Shown here piece after piece: positions 53,341 to 61,812 of a stretch of 64,000 bases of DNA (its first letter is position 1; the number at the start of each line of letters is the position of its first letter). The position numbers and the translations under genes were made by a program. Location: contig NZ_CP141285.1 in assembly GCF_035319885.1 (NCBI RefSeq), positions 2,604,001 to 2,668,000 on the forward strand, written 5' to 3'. Under the pieces are notes generated by a model. It searched no databases and was not told where the DNA came from. It saw only the letters and a program-made list of their open reading frames with translations. Source of the stretch: Altererythrobacter sp. H2. Its GTDB lineage: Bacteria; Pseudomonadota; Alphaproteobacteria; Sphingomonadales; Sphingomonadaceae.

Positions 53341-53715
53341 ATGGCGACAGCGGACCAGATGGTGGCGGCGGTGCAGGCCTATATCAACAGCTACAACGCC
53401 GGCGATCTGAACGGCATCGTGAACGTGTTCGCCGCCGATGCCACGGTCGAGGATCCGGTCGGCACCCCGGTAAAGCGGGGGCATGACGAACTGCGCGCGT
53501 TCTTCCACGTCGGTGTGGAGGCCGGGGCCAGACTGTTCCTGGACGGGCCGGTCCGCTGCGCTGACTGCTTCGCCGCTTTCCCGTTCCATGTCGAACTGAC
53601 CTGGGACGGCGCGGTGACCCGGATCGACGTGATCGACGTGTTCCAATTCGACGGTGGCGGCAAAGTCACGGCGATGAAAGCCTATTTCGGCCCCGGCAAC
53701 ATGGGGCCTGCATGA
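53341..53715 (+). CDS. ksi: Steroid delta5-isomerase (ketosteroid isomerase)
   Basis: A 124-aa NTF2-fold protein that aligns with Comamonas ketosteroid isomerase without gaps up to the active site. The catalytic Asp38 (VEDPVG) and the oxyanion-hole pair Tyr14 (QAY) and Asp99 (IDVFQF) are all present with the same numbering. It moves the double bond of a 3-oxo-delta5 steroid to delta4, an early step, yet the gene is near the end of the ring C/D operon. Overlaps fadD3 by ATGA. Confidence 0.93.
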   Translation: MATADQMVAAVQAYINSYNAGDLNGIVNVFAADATVEDPVGTPVKRGHDELRAFFHVGVEAGARLFLDGPVRCADCFAAFPFHVELTWDGAVTRIDVIDVFQFDGGGKVTAMKAYFGPGNMGPA

Positions 53716-55247
53716 GCGCCCTGCCCCCCACCATTCCCCACGCGGCCGAGGCCGCCGCGCGCCGCTGGCCAGACCGCCTGGCGCTGGTCGAGGGTGAGGA
53801 CCGGCGCACGTTCGCCGAGCTATGGCAGGAATGCCGCACGGCAGCCTCCGCCCTGCTGGAACGCGGTGTCACCACCGGTGACCGGATCGCGATCTGGGCA
53901 CCCAACCGGCGCGAATGGGTGGTGGCTGCGGTCGCTGCACAAACTTGCGGGGCGGCTATCGTTCCGCTCAACACCCGGCTCAAGGGCCGCGAGGCGGGCG
54001 ACATCCTGCGCCGCACCCGCGCGCGCATCCTGTTCACGGTCAGCGGCTTCCTCGACATCGACTACCCAGCCCTGCTGGCCGGCGAGGACTTGCCGTATCT
54101 TGGCGAGACGGTCCTGCTTGACCGGGACTGGGGCGCATTCCTGGCCAGCGGCACCGGCCCCGACGATACGCGCATCGATGCGCAGCTTGCCACGCTCACC
54201 CCCGATCACCTGTCCGACGTGATGTTCACCAGCGGCACCACCGGCGTGCCCAAGGGCGTGCTGATGACCCACGGGCGCATCCTGCCGCAGGTGGGCGTGT
54301 GGATCGGCAACACCGGCCTCGGCGAGGGCGAACGCTACCTGATTGCCAACCCGTTCTTCCACAGCTTCGGCATGAAGGTCGGCTGGGTCGCCTGCCTGCT
54401 CGCTGGCGCGGTGATGGTTCCCATGCCGCAGTTCGACGTGGCCGAGGCTGCGCGCCTGATCGCACAGGAACGGATCGCCTTCCTGCCCGGCCCGCCGACC
54501 ATCTTCCAGATGTTGCTGGCCGAACGCGAGCGTGCGCCGTTCGACTGTTCATCGCTGCGGGGCGGCACCACCGGAGCGGCAACCGTGCCCCCCGTGCTGA
54601 TCGAACGCATCCGCAACGAGCTTGGCATGAGTGACATCATCACTGCCTACGGGATGACCGAATGCGTCAACATCACTTCTTGCCGGCCCGGCGATCCCGT
54701 CGAACTGATAGCCGGCACCTGCGGCGCTGCCATTCCGGGTAACGAAGTGATCATCGCCGACGAGGCCGGCAGCGAGCTGCCACGCGGAGAAACCGGTGAG
54801 ATCCTGGTCCGCGGCATCGGCGTGATGCAGGGTTACCTCGACGACCCGGAAGCCACCGCCGAGGCAATCGACGCCGAGGGCTGGCTCCACACCGGCGACG
54901 TCGGAACGATGGACCAGGCCGGTTACCTCCGCATCACTGACCGCATGAAGGACATGTTCATCTCCGGCGGATTCAACGTCTACCCCGCCGAGGTCGAAAA
55001 GCTCCTCTCGGCCCACCCGGCGGTCGGCATGGTTGCGGTCATCGGGGTTCCGGATGAGCGCATGGGGGAAGTCGGCAAGGCTTTCGTGGTCAGACGGCCT
55101 GGTGGAACTGTTGAAGCGGCCGAGCTGCTCGCCTGGGCTCGCGCCAACATGGCCAACTACAAGGTGCCGCGACACTTGGTCTTTCTGAGTGAACTTCCCA
55201 GAAATGCCGCCGGCAAGGTCACCAAGATTGATCTGAAGGGCAACTGA
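53712..55247 (+). CDS. fadD3: HIP-CoA ligase FadD3-like
   Basis: A 511-aa acyl-CoA ligase, the length of Mtb FadD3. It has FTSGTTGVPKGVLMTHG, ITAYGMTEC, GWLHTGDVGTMD, DRMKDMFISGGFNVYP and the catalytic Lys in RNAAGKVTKID. FadD3 activates HIP, the rings C/D acid left after HsaD, with CoA. Last gene of the plus-strand operon, and the gateway to the enzymes encoded upstream. Orthology is inferred from length and operon context. Confidence 0.9.
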   Translation: MSALPPTIPHAAEAAARRWPDRLALVEGEDRRTFAELWQECRTAASALLERGVTTGDRIAIWAPNRREWVVAAVAAQTCGAAIVPLNTRLKGREAGDILRRTRARILFTVSGFLDIDYPALLAGEDLPYLGETVLLDRDWGAFLASGTGPDDTRIDAQLATLTPDHLSDVMFTSGTTGVPKGVLMTHGRILPQVGVWIGNTGLGEGERYLIANPFFHSFGMKVGWVACLLAGAVMVPMPQFDVAEAARLIAQERIAFLPGPPTIFQMLLAERERAPFDCSSLRGGTTGAATVPPVLIERIRNELGMSDIITAYGMTECVNITSCRPGDPVELIAGTCGAAIPGNEVIIADEAGSELPRGETGEILVRGIGVMQGYLDDPEATAEAIDAEGWLHTGDVGTMDQAGYLRITDRMKDMFISGGFNVYPAEVEKLLSAHPAVGMVAVIGVPDERMGEVGKAFVVRRPGGTVEAAELLAWARANMANYKVPRHLVFLSELPRNAAGKVTKIDLKGN

Positions 55248-55387
55248 AGCAGTAAACCGCCCCCATCCCGAAAGATGGCGACTGGCCAGGACAGCCCGGC
55301 CTTCCATAACCCGCAAACCGATTCCGGTCTGCCGCGATGGCCTTTCAGAAAAATCGCGCGATTTAACCCTCGGTAGCTGGCGTCCGG
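55248..55387. other. Convergent intergenic spacer with perfect palindrome
   Basis: The 140 bases between fadD3 and the TonB receptor contain a 14-bp perfect palindrome, AAATCGCGCGATTT (55351-55364), and no clear T-tailed hairpin. Its function is not evident; it may be a protein-binding site. Confidence 0.35.
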
Positions 55388-57733
55388 CTACTCCGCAGAC
55401 CGGAATGCGGGCCCGGAACGGTGCAGCAATCGGGGGCGTCTGGGATGGCCGTTGACGGTGCACCTGCTCTGCCAGAGCCCTAAAGCGTAGAGGACCGAGC
55501 CTATCACCCGGCGGACCTGACCTAGCGTTCCGATGACGATATTGCCCGGTTCCCCGGGGTTGAGCCCGCCTGCAAAATTGGGGAATTCCTGCACATCGTT
55601 GAAATAGCGCTTGTCGAACAGGTTCTCGACCGTGAACCCGGCTTTCAGCGGACCGAATTCAACCCCGGCGGAAAGGTCCGCCACAAAGTAGGCCGGGTTC
55701 CTGAAGATCGGATAGGCATCGCCGGGCGTATCGAAGAACTGGGCATTGGTGGTGCTTGCTCCCTTGTAGCGCCCTTGGGCTCGCAAGAAGAATTCACCGG
55801 CGCCGAGGCTCCCGTCATAATCCAGTGCTCCGCTGGCGCTGAATTTGGAGACGTTGGGCGGCTGAAAACCGGAAAGATCACGGCCGGTGACCGGGGACAC
55901 GACACCATCATCCCATGCGGCGTCGATCCAGCCTGCTCCACCTGACATGGTGAACCCTTCGGCCAGCGCCCAGGTGAAATCGAACTCGATGCCCTTCTGC
56001 GTTGAATCGCCCACGTTGACGACGCCTTCGACAAACCCGCCGGTTGCCGGGTCCAGCGCCTGAAGTTCGAACTGGCGGTCACGGTAGTCGATGTAGAAAG
56101 CGGCAATTGTGAAGACCAGGGCGTCGTCCAGAAGACGCCCCTTGTAGCCGATTTCAATCTGGTCTGCGGTTTCCTTATCGTAGCCGAGGAGCGTGCCTGC
56201 GCCCGTGAGATTGGTCAGCGAGAAGTCGGCCGGCTCGAAGCCTTGCGACACGTTGATGTAGACCAGCGATGTCTCATCCGGGTTTGACCATGATAACGAG
56301 GCTCGGCCCAGAACCACTGTTTCCTCGGCAACCCCTGAAAGCCCGGTATCGAGATTGGCCCGGCGGGAACTTGTCCGGTCGATCCGCAGCCCTCCCCCGA
56401 GTTCGAAACCGCTGCCCAGTTCATAGGAGGCGTTGACAAAGCCGGCGATCTGCTCGCGCTTGCGGCGGCTGATTTCGAATGGGACCTCAGCCAGCACGAT
56501 GTCGTCTTGCTGGCTCAGCGGATCACAAGTGCCGGGATCAAGGTAACAGAATGCCTCGCGGATGATCAGAACACTGTCGAGATCGCGGTCAACCTTCGAA
56601 TAATACCCCCCGATCTGCCAGACGAACGGCCCGGAATCGTCCGATGACAGACGCAGTTCCTGCGTGAATGCGGTGAAATCCTCAGGCCGAAACAGATCGA
56701 GGACAAATTCCGGAAGGATGTCGAGATCGGTTTCCCGGCGGGACTGTGTCTCGGACCACGACGTGATCGACTGGATGGCCATATCGCCCACCGGGATGTC
56801 GATATGGCCAGTCAGGCCGAAGGTCTCCCGCTTGTTGCGCGGGTTGTAGCTGGTATCCACCAGACGGCTGTAGTTGAAATTGCCGTCCAGTTCCCGGATC
56901 CAGGGATCATTCGGAGCATCCAGTTCGTTGTAGCGCGCGGTCAGATAGATTTCCGCCCCGTCCAGATCGCCATAAAGCGCCATCCGCGCGCCGAATTGCT
57001 CCCGCTTCCCGTTATTCTCGCTGGCATCAGCCCGGCGTCCGTTCTGCCGGGGCGTGCGCGGATTGATGAGAAAACCGTCGTCAGTTTCGGCATAACCGAA
57101 CAGTTTCATCGCCCAGCTTTCGCCCAGCGGCAGGTTCAATTCGACCTGGCCATCGTAGTAACTGTCGCTGCCCGCACGAACTGAGACCTCGCCATAGAAC
57201 TGGCCAGGGTCAGGGCGCTTGGTGACAAACTTGACTGCCCCGCCAATGTTCGAGCCGCCATAGAGGATGCCTTGTGGGCCCTTCAGCACCTCGATCCGTT
57301 CCAGATCGCCGAACCGCGAAGACGCGTCGGCATAGAGCTGGACGTCATCCAGATAGAAACCGACGCCCTGAGTGTTTCCGAAGCCGCCCAGGCCACGCAC
57401 GGTAACGTTGGGAAAACCGTCGGTGCGGGTGCTCAGCTGCAAGTTGGGCACCGCAAGTCCGACGTCATCAATGTCCTGGATGTTGGCGCGCTCAAGCTGA
57501 GCCTCGCCGAATGCGGTGACTGTTTCCGGAACCTCGAGGGTAGACTCCTCCCGCTTGCGGGCGGTCACGATGATGATGATGCCCGGATTGGATTCGGCGC
57601 GCCCTGCCTCCGCATCTGCCATCTGTGCCAGTGCCGGGGCCGCCGGAGCGAGTGCAAGCAACGGCAGCGCCGTCGCGCTTCGAAGTGCCCAGAGCGGCTG
57701 CGTGCGGCAACGCGGTGCGATCGTGCGTGACAT
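55388..57733 (-). CDS. TonB-dependent receptor with extended C-terminus
   Basis: A 781-aa receptor with a signal peptide (ALPLLALAPAAPALAQ), IIIIVTARKREE as TonB box region, and plug signature ERIEVLKGPQGILYGG. ATG 57733 has GGGAGAGAA upstream. The barrel would normally end in an aromatic residue near GSVLYALGLW, but the frame continues 28 residues further (Arg/Pro-rich, ending FRSAE). The CAG codon right after that Trp (55469-55471) is one transition from TAG. The AraC regulator upstream may control it. Substrate unknown. Confidence 0.9.
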   Translation of the reverse strand: MSRTIAPRCRTQPLWALRSATALPLLALAPAAPALAQMADAEAGRAESNPGIIIIVTARKREESTLEVPETVTAFGEAQLERANIQDIDDVGLAVPNLQLSTRTDGFPNVTVRGLGGFGNTQGVGFYLDDVQLYADASSRFGDLERIEVLKGPQGILYGGSNIGGAVKFVTKRPDPGQFYGEVSVRAGSDSYYDGQVELNLPLGESWAMKLFGYAETDDGFLINPRTPRQNGRRADASENNGKREQFGARMALYGDLDGAEIYLTARYNELDAPNDPWIRELDGNFNYSRLVDTSYNPRNKRETFGLTGHIDIPVGDMAIQSITSWSETQSRRETDLDILPEFVLDLFRPEDFTAFTQELRLSSDDSGPFVWQIGGYYSKVDRDLDSVLIIREAFCYLDPGTCDPLSQQDDIVLAEVPFEISRRKREQIAGFVNASYELGSGFELGGGLRIDRTSSRRANLDTGLSGVAEETVVLGRASLSWSNPDETSLVYINVSQGFEPADFSLTNLTGAGTLLGYDKETADQIEIGYKGRLLDDALVFTIAAFYIDYRDRQFELQALDPATGGFVEGVVNVGDSTQKGIEFDFTWALAEGFTMSGGAGWIDAAWDDGVVSPVTGRDLSGFQPPNVSKFSASGALDYDGSLGAGEFFLRAQGRYKGASTTNAQFFDTPGDAYPIFRNPAYFVADLSAGVEFGPLKAGFTVENLFDKRYFNDVQEFPNFAGGLNPGEPGNIVIGTLGQVRRVIGSVLYALGLWQSRCTVNGHPRRPRLLHRSGPAFRSAE

Positions 57734-57839
57734 GGTTCTCTCCCTGACCGTGTTTAGGGAGAGAATGGCGCATTGACGCCGGTCGCGCTGCACAGTGCGT
57801 GCAATCTGGCGAGCGCAAAAGTGAAGGATAGCGCAGACC

Positions 57840-58805
57840 TTAATGGGTCGAAATGGCTTGAGTGCGCAGTTCACTCGGTGTCATGCCGAATTCGAGCCGA
57901 CATTTGCGGCCGAAATGGGCGACGCTGGAAAAACCCCAGGAGAAGGCAATGTCGGTAATGCTCCGGTGGGCGAAGGCCGGATTAACCAGGTCGCGACGGC
58001 ACCCTTCCAGACGTTGTCCAACCACATAACGCCACGGCGTGCAGGCATCGGCCTCGAACAGCCAATGGAGGTAGCGTAGCGAGATCCGGCATTCCGCTGC
58101 AATGTCATTGAGATTCAGCTCCGGATCGCGCAGCCGCCGCAGGATCCGCGATTTGACCAGTTCGAGTTGTGCAAGCCGGTGGTTGCCCTCGGAGGGCCGG
58201 GCCGGGATCGGCGCAACAAGCATGGCAATTGCAGCCTCAATCAGCGCATTGTAGCGCATGGGGCTGTGGGAATAGTCGATCCGAGAGATTGACCGCACAT
58301 AGTCGGCCAACAGCTCTGTGCCAGGTTCACCGCCGCGAAGATGACGTGGGAGTTCCCGCCAGTCGGTCGGTATCCAGTCCTTGAGGCGCTGCAGAGGCAT
58401 TACCAGCGACAGCTTGTGGAGCGGTTCGAGAACTTCGAACTGCATCGGTTGGGTGTTGTCCCAGACGAAGATATCGCCCGAACTCAGCATTGCTTCCTGG
58501 TCACCCAGACGCATGTATTCACGCCCCGACAATACAAGCTGGATGGTCAGTTGCTCCTGATCGACGTCCTGCGTGTCACGACGCGAACGGTTGGCTCCGC
58601 AGGGGTCGCAACGACAATCAACCAGAGCGATGCCAGGCAAGGTCTGCAGCCGGATGTCTGCCGCAAACTGCTGCTGGGACGGCTGGTTCGCCTGCCACTT
58701 GCCGAAAGTTCGGTTCAGTTTGTCGACCCAATCGTCGTAGTTCTCGGCAAGAGTTCGCGATGCACCTGATGCAGACGCAAAAGCGGCGTCAACCTTATGA
58801 GCCAT
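57840..58805 (-). CDS. AraC family transcriptional regulator
   Basis: A 321-aa regulator. The N-terminal AraC_binding_2 (FeaR-like) region covers residues 1-200 (LSGREYMRLGDQEAMLSSGDIF in parts); a C-terminal double HTH follows (LNLNDIAAECRISLRYLHWLF in parts; SITDIAFSWGFSSVAHFGRKCRLEFGMTP in parts). ATG 58805 has GGGAGGA upstream; a longer reading from 58916 lacks support. Probably activates the TonB receptor gene 106 bases downstream on the same strand; no operator seen. Confidence 0.9.
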   Translation of the reverse strand: MAHKVDAAFASASGASRTLAENYDDWVDKLNRTFGKWQANQPSQQQFAADIRLQTLPGIALVDCRCDPCGANRSRRDTQDVDQEQLTIQLVLSGREYMRLGDQEAMLSSGDIFVWDNTQPMQFEVLEPLHKLSLVMPLQRLKDWIPTDWRELPRHLRGGEPGTELLADYVRSISRIDYSHSPMRYNALIEAAIAMLVAPIPARPSEGNHRLAQLELVKSRILRRLRDPELNLNDIAAECRISLRYLHWLFEADACTPWRYVVGQRLEGCRRDLVNPAFAHRSITDIAFSWGFSSVAHFGRKCRLEFGMTPSELRTQAISTH

Positions 58806-58931
58806 GGCATCCTCCCGCAATTCGTCCGGCATTTCTGTCAACCAGGCCCCCGGGAGGAAGCCGATGCCGAACGAATCGTCGGCGGACATTGTGCGCGCAA
58901 TTCCGGCCTTCGGCAAATCGCAGCCCTCACA

Positions 58932-60563
58932 TCACGCCCAATTGCGCATCCTGGACGTGCCCCCGATGCCAGGGTTAAGCGAATTGGTCGGATCAAGCTG
59001 GCGGTAGAAATCGACAACGTGGGGCGGTGCTTTGTAGAGGTGACCAAAGTTGTGTTCCGCAGGCATCTGGCCGCCCAGAGCCTCGACAAGTGTTTTGACA
59101 TCTGCCTCGAATGCACAGCGTTCGACCCCCGGTTTGAGCAGAAAATCGCAATGGAAAACGTGGCACAGGAAGTGCCCGTAATCAGCGCGCAGCTTGACCT
59201 GAGCGGCAAGTGCAGGCGGCAGTTCAAGCCTGAAATCGCGCCTGTTGCGCGGGAGAGCAATATCGAGCGCAGCCAGGTCGCCTCCATCGGCCAGAAGGTC
59301 GCGGCACCGTACTCCCGCCCCCGCCACGGCAAAGCGCACCCGCATGGCTGCAGCAGCCTCCGATGGATCCAGTTCCGTCACCACGAGGTTTGGGCTGTGC
59401 GATTCCAGAAGCGCGCGCACCGGTCCGATCGCTTCGTCAACTGCCGTCAAAAGAAGGACATGTTCATAGCTGGCAAACAGTCCGCGCAAACGCCGCGGCA
59501 ATGGATGGGGCGCCACGCGTGACAAGAGGTGCGCCAGCCTGTGGGTGGCATGCTTGCCGATGGCGGTACCCAGGCGCCGCTGCAGCCGGAGCACCTTCGG
59601 CATGGCCCCGGCTCCGAACAGTTGCAGCAGCACGGTCACGTCGTTTCCGTATGCAAGCGCCAGCGAAGTCGCGTCGCGATGAAGATATTCGCACTGCTTC
59701 GGCAATGGCACTCCCGGATCAAGAAGCGCCCGGCGGAGGTCGGCCAAGGCGTCGCCCTGATCAGTCGCGACAATGAAGGTCAGTTCCTTGTTTGGTAAGG
59801 AAAACGTCGGGACGCGTACGGCGAACACAATCACCTTGCCGGCGCTCCCGGAGGCATCACGGAGACCGCGGGGATCGGCGTTGTAACGCGCCGGGCTCGG
59901 CTCCTCCACTTGCCTGACATGGTGCTCGTAATGCGAGACTGGTTTCTGTCGGCGCGGAATCTCGGGGAATGTGCCAGCCTCAACAGCGCGCAGCACCGAT
60001 TCCGGTTCGCCATCGAGCGCGATCCCGAGGCGATTGATCAGTTCCAGCGAACCATCACTACGAATGCGCGCGAACAAGGCCTCGTCGGTAAAGGCCGGGC
60101 CGCGTTCGACCAGCGCCCCGCCCGAGTTGTTGCAAATACCCCCGACGACCGAGGCGCCAATGCAGCTTGATCCGATCACAGAATGGGGTGCGCGGCCAAA
60201 CCGGGAAATTGCAGTTTCCAGCTCGGTCAGCGTGCTCCCGGCAAGACAAATCGCTTCTTCACCATTGGCAATCGGGTGAACACCGCCAAGCCGCTCGGTC
60301 GAGATGACCACGACCGGTCGATCATACGCGCCGTCAGGGGTCGAGCCACCCGTGAGGCCGGTGTTGGCTGCCTGGACAATGATGATTGCACCATGTCGCG
60401 CGCAGCAGACGGCGCACTGCCATAGTTCGACCAGGCTGCCGGGCAGCGCGACCGCCGCTGCCCGACCGGACCCGTGACGGTAACCAGTGGTATACTGGCC
60501 TACGCGCGCATCATCGTGCAGTACGTGCGCGGCCCCGACGACGGCACGCAGGGCCCGCCGCAA
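58932..60563 (-). CDS. dld: Membrane D-lactate dehydrogenase (quinone), Dld-type
   Basis: About 543 aa, aligned over its length with E. coli Dld (571 aa). FAD domain motifs are QAANTGLTGGSTP and SVIGSSCIGASVVGGICNNSGG (core GASVVGGICNNSGG); further PARYNADPRGL, AEHNFGHLYKAP and DPTNSLNPGIG. It oxidises D-lactate to pyruvate at the inner membrane. No ATG fits; TTG 60563 gives a short Dld-like N-terminus and lies 13 bases after the cupin stop. Together with gloA it completes methylglyoxal disposal. Confidence 0.88.
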   Translation of the reverse strand: MRRALRAVVGAAHVLHDDARVGQYTTGYRHGSGRAAAVALPGSLVELWQCAVCCARHGAIIIVQAANTGLTGGSTPDGAYDRPVVVISTERLGGVHPIANGEEAICLAGSTLTELETAISRFGRAPHSVIGSSCIGASVVGGICNNSGGALVERGPAFTDEALFARIRSDGSLELINRLGIALDGEPESVLRAVEAGTFPEIPRRQKPVSHYEHHVRQVEEPSPARYNADPRGLRDASGSAGKVIVFAVRVPTFSLPNKELTFIVATDQGDALADLRRALLDPGVPLPKQCEYLHRDATSLALAYGNDVTVLLQLFGAGAMPKVLRLQRRLGTAIGKHATHRLAHLLSRVAPHPLPRRLRGLFASYEHVLLLTAVDEAIGPVRALLESHSPNLVVTELDPSEAAAAMRVRFAVAGAGVRCRDLLADGGDLAALDIALPRNRRDFRLELPPALAAQVKLRADYGHFLCHVFHCDFLLKPGVERCAFEADVKTLVEALGGQMPAEHNFGHLYKAPPHVVDFYRQLDPTNSLNPGIGGTSRMRNWA

Positions 60564-60576
60564 TGGTTCGTCCGGG

Positions 60577-61032
60577 TCAGGCAGCCTGCGATGCCTCCCA
60601 CGCCGCCTGGGCAACGTCCCAGGTAACGAGCGCCAGGGTCTGCCCCCCCGGCTCGTTGACGAACTGCAAAGGGCCAAGGAAAGTCATGTAGAACTCGGAG
60701 TCCTCAGGAAAATAGGTCTTGCCATGGAACGCACTGGTCGCCTCGTAACCATAGGCCGGCGCGACAACGGTGTCGCCGCCATCATCAGTACCGCCGCGCA
60801 CCTCCATCCGGCCCTTGGTGAGATAATATTCACCCGGCCCGATGTGATGATGACTGTTGAACGAGGACCCTGCCGGACAATCGAACACCGCGGCCCATGA
60901 TCCGAGCTCAGGCGCCACGTTGAGGAGTTTCCAGCGTATCCCCCCTTCGCTCAGCGCGTCCGGGAAAGGGACCCAGGCGACCTTGTCGAGTTCCACGGCG
61001 CGGCATTCTGCCGGCGAAAAGCTGCGATTCAT
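60577..61032 (-). CDS. Cupin-domain protein
   Basis: A 151-aa single-cupin protein. Metal-binding motif 1 includes SSFNSHHHIGPGEYYLTKG (His-His, Glu) in its core HHHIGPGEYY; motif 2 lies near the C-terminal strand TLALVTWD. The family is diverse (binding, isomerases, dioxygenases). Between gloA and dld in one operon, so it may handle a triose or lactate derivative, or act as sensor. Function unassigned. Confidence 0.82.
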   Translation of the reverse strand: MNRSFSPAECRAVELDKVAWVPFPDALSEGGIRWKLLNVAPELGSWAAVFDCPAGSSFNSHHHIGPGEYYLTKGRMEVRGGTDDGGDTVVAPAYGYEATSAFHGKTYFPEDSEFYMTFLGPLQFVNEPGGQTLALVTWDVAQAAWEASQAA

Positions 61033-61057
61033 TTCTCCACTCCCTTCCAGTGCCAGT

Positions 61058-61597
61058 TCAGGAAACCGATGCGACTACACCGGCGATATTGCTGCTGCTC
61101 AGGATTTCGATCCAGTATCCGTCCGGGTCCTTGATAAAGGCGATGCCCTTCATCTTGCCATCATCCGGGTGCTTGACGAACTCCACGCCCAGTTGTTCGA
61201 ACCGCGTACAGGCTGCCTCGACGTCGGGGACGCAAAAGCCGATATGACCAAAGCCCTGTGGAGAGGAATTGCCATCGTGATAGACGGGGCCTGACTGGTT
61301 TTCAGTACCCCAGTTATGGGTCAGTTCGAGCATGGCGGGCTGCCCGAAAGCGTGCACGAAGCGCCCATCGTCGGTGGTCGGATAATCGGCCGGCCCATCG
61401 ATATACCCCATGAAGTACAGCGTGAATGAAAAAGCCTCGAACGGGATGGCCTTCACCAGCTGCATACCCATGACATCGCGGTAGAATGCCACCGAGACCG
61501 CAGGATCCTTTACCCGCAGCATAGTCTGATTGAAGACGTAGCCGCGCGTCTCTTTCGCTGGCTCGCGATAGCATTCGTCAAGTGAGCTGGTCTGCAT
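61058..61597 (-). CDS. gloA: Glyoxalase I (lactoylglutathione lyase), eukaryote-like form
   Basis: A 179-aa glyoxalase I with four metal ligands Q24, E91, H118 and E164, the Gln-Glu-His-Glu set of the zinc-type (human-like) enzyme rather than the His-Glu-His-Glu set of E. coli GloA. It isomerises the methylglyoxal-glutathione hemithioacetal to S-D-lactoylglutathione. ATG 61597 has no clear Shine-Dalgarno. First gene of an operon with the cupin and dld. Confidence 0.9.
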   Translation of the reverse strand: MQTSSLDECYREPAKETRGYVFNQTMLRVKDPAVSVAFYRDVMGMQLVKAIPFEAFSFTLYFMGYIDGPADYPTTDDGRFVHAFGQPAMLELTHNWGTENQSGPVYHDGNSSPQGFGHIGFCVPDVEAACTRFEQLGVEFVKHPDDGKMKGIAFIKDPDGYWIEILSSSNIAGVVASVS

Positions 61598-61812
61598 GGG
61601 CGGGAGGATAGCGCGCTGTCGTCGCGGTTCTCGCGTCTGGGTGCAGACAGATGCGACCAAACGCGCAATTTGATCGCATGACCCGTTCGTCCACGAGCCG
61701 TCCATATCCTGCCCTCGCCGCCAATTTGCGCAATCTTGTCCGCTTTCAGGCGGCCATTTTCCAGTCGGCTTCGGCCAAGATTGGGGCGCAAGCCAGGTGG
61801 GATCGCATATTC
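61598..61812. other. Intergenic region upstream of gloA
   Basis: A 215-base spacer between gloA and the ATP-grasp gene. No hairpin terminator or copy of the operator-like repeat was noticed. It should contain the gloA promoter. Confidence 0.4.
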
